This document shows positions 50,704 to 51,573 of a stretch of DNA of 51,573 nt, in pieces; the stretch's first letter is position 1; each line of letters opens with the position of its first letter. Where the stretch lies: NCBI GenBank assembly GCA_045613585.1, contig JAZLBG010000016.1, positions 1 through 51,573 on the forward strand, in the 5' to 3' direction. The notes under the pieces were generated by a model. That model had not been told where the DNA came from. It worked only from the letters and a program-made list of their open reading frames with translations, and ran no database searches. The DNA comes from Fimenecus sp045613585 (GTDB lineage: Bacteria; Bacillota; Clostridia; Oscillospirales; Acutalibacteraceae). Both the position numbers and the translations under genes were made by a program.

Positions 50704-51573
50704 ATGGCAAATCGTTTTGTACTTAACGAAACATCTTATCATGGCAAAGGTGCTATCACTGCTATTGCTGACGAAATCAAGGCAAGAGGCTTTAAAAAGG
50801 CTTTCGTTTGCTCTGACCCTGACCTTATCAAATTTGGTGTTACTAAAAAGGTAACAGACATTCTTGATGGTGCAGAAATTGCATACGAAATCTATTCAAA
50901 TATCAAACCAAACCCAACTATCGAAAATGTACAGACAGGTGTAGAAAGCTTTAAAGCAGCTGGTACAGACTGTATCGTAGCAATCGGTGGTGGTTCTTCA
51001 ATGGATACTGCAAAGGCTATTGGTATCATCATCACAAACCCTGAATTTGCTGACGTTCGTTCACTTGAAGGTGTTGCACCTACAAAGAACCCATGTGTTC
51101 CAATTATCGCAGTTCCAACAACAGCAGGTACAGCAGCTGAGGTTACAATCAACTATGTTATCACAGACGTTGAAAAAGACAGAAAAATGGTATGTGTTGA
51201 CGTTCATGACATTCCGGTTGTTGCAGTTGTTGACCCTGATATGATGGCATCAATGCCAAAGGGACTTACAGCAGCAACAGGTATGGATGCTCTTACTCAT
51301 GCTATTGAAGGTTACATCACAAAGGGTGCTTGGGAACTTTCAGATATGTTCCATATTAAGGCAATTGAAATTATTGCTCGTTCACTCCGTGGTGCAGTTG
51401 AAAACACAGAAGAAGGCAGAGCAGATATGGCTCTCGGTCAGTATGTTGCAGGTATGGGCTTCTCTAACGTAGGTCTTGGTATTGTTCACTCAATGGCTCA
51501 TCCTCTTGGAGCTCTTTATGACACACCACACGGTGTTGCAAATGCTATTATTCTTCCAACAGTTATGGAATAT
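50704..51573 (+). CDS. fucO: Lactaldehyde reductase FucO (3' part beyond window)
   Basis: First 290 residues of an iron-containing group III alcohol dehydrogenase that reduces L-lactaldehyde to L-1,2-propanediol with NADH. From memory it tracks E. coli FucO closely: MANRFVLNET start, the NAD loop IGGGSSMDTAKAIGI, NPEFADVRSLEG, and VPTTAGTAAEVTINYVITD. Iron ligands lie in GMDALTHAIEGY (Asp, His), MAHPLGALYDTPHG and the His before it. About 95 residues are cut off by the window end. GGAGG lies 9 bases before the ATG. It is far from the fuc operon (35 kb) but adjacent to the nucleoside-salvage genes, so it may reduce aldehydes from both routes. Confidence 0.95.
   Translation, partial: MANRFVLNETSYHGKGAITAIADEIKARGFKKAFVCSDPDLIKFGVTKKVTDILDGAEIAYEIYSNIKPNPTIENVQTGVESFKAAGTDCIVAIGGGSSMDTAKAIGIIITNPEFADVRSLEGVAPTKNPCVPIIAVPTTAGTAAEVTINYVITDVEKDRKMVCVDVHDIPVVAVVDPDMMASMPKGLTAATGMDALTHAIEGYITKGAWELSDMFHIKAIEIIARSLRGAVENTEEGRADMALGQYVAGMGFSNVGLGIVHSMAHPLGALYDTPHGVANAIILPTVMEY

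Overview
The window is a chromosomal segment of a low-GC, AT-rich-intergenic Gram-positive bacterium, most likely an anaerobic gut member of the Clostridia. An Oscillospirales/Ruminococcaceae-type lineage is my guess, from gene content and repeat type rather than a marker search. Supporting signs are strong AGGAGG-type ribosome sites, TTGACA/TATAAT promoters, a T-box leader on pheST, the clostridial SCIFF peptide and its radical SAM maturase, IreB, the YabM-MazG-RqcP cluster, and L-fucose and host-glycan enzymes. I see no transposase, phage gene or CRISPR array.

Layout. 1-4.2 kb (+): uridine-kinase-family protein, SpoVB/MurJ-like flippase, MazG, HU and the S4-domain protein RqcP. 4.2-9.1 kb (-): class B penicillin-binding protein, PAP2 phosphatase, leucine-rich-repeat lipoprotein and a GPH-type sugar symporter. 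9.2-10.8 kb (-): an ArsB/NhaD-type ion transporter behind a structured leader RNA with a terminator. 10.8-15.2 kb (-): fucose operon fucI-fucA-fucU-fucK. 15.2-18.0 kb (-): M20 peptidase and a second GPH-type transporter. 18.1-18.5 kb: tRNA-Arg(ACG) whose 3' end and terminator are duplicated 181 bp downstream around palindromes. 18.6-23.6 kb (-): apt-like gene, a 95-aa unknown, ireB, and T-box-controlled pheS-pheT. 23.7-26.8 kb (-): SCIFF precursor, its maturase and an Orn/Lys/Arg decarboxylase-type enzyme. 26.9-33.5 kb (+): nadB, nadC, folC and a GH38 alpha-mannosidase. 33.5-36.6 kb: a small ribbon-helix-helix regulator divergent from a collagen-like surface protein that is coupled to a small winged-helix-like protein. 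36.7-42.2 kb (-): GH2 glycosidase, long PRPP synthetase, CDF metal exporter and TetR regulator. 42.3-46.8 kb (+): MacB/FtsX-type ABC exporter and a cyclophilin. 46.8-51.6 kb (+): MTA/SAH-type deaminase, purine nucleoside phosphorylase, MtnA, an unknown, and fucO cut by the window edge.

How the genes work together. The fuc operon should convert L-fucose to DHAP and L-lactaldehyde, and FucO reduces the lactaldehyde to 1,2-propanediol. The deaminase-PNP-MtnA operon next to fucO would turn 5'-methylthioadenosine or 5'-deoxyadenosine into the corresponding 1-phospho-ketose. That is the kind of substrate a FucA-type aldolase can split. The window therefore holds all parts of a possible inosine-type variant of the DHAP shunt, sharing aldolase and reductase with fucose breakdown. 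This is my most interesting inference.

Regulatory architecture is very compact. In at least four places the terminator of one unit overlaps or abuts the -35 box of the next promoter. One terminator-like hairpin hides the ribosome site of the penicillin-binding protein gene. The collagen gene's -35 lies in an inverted repeat likely bound by the divergent ribbon-helix-helix protein.
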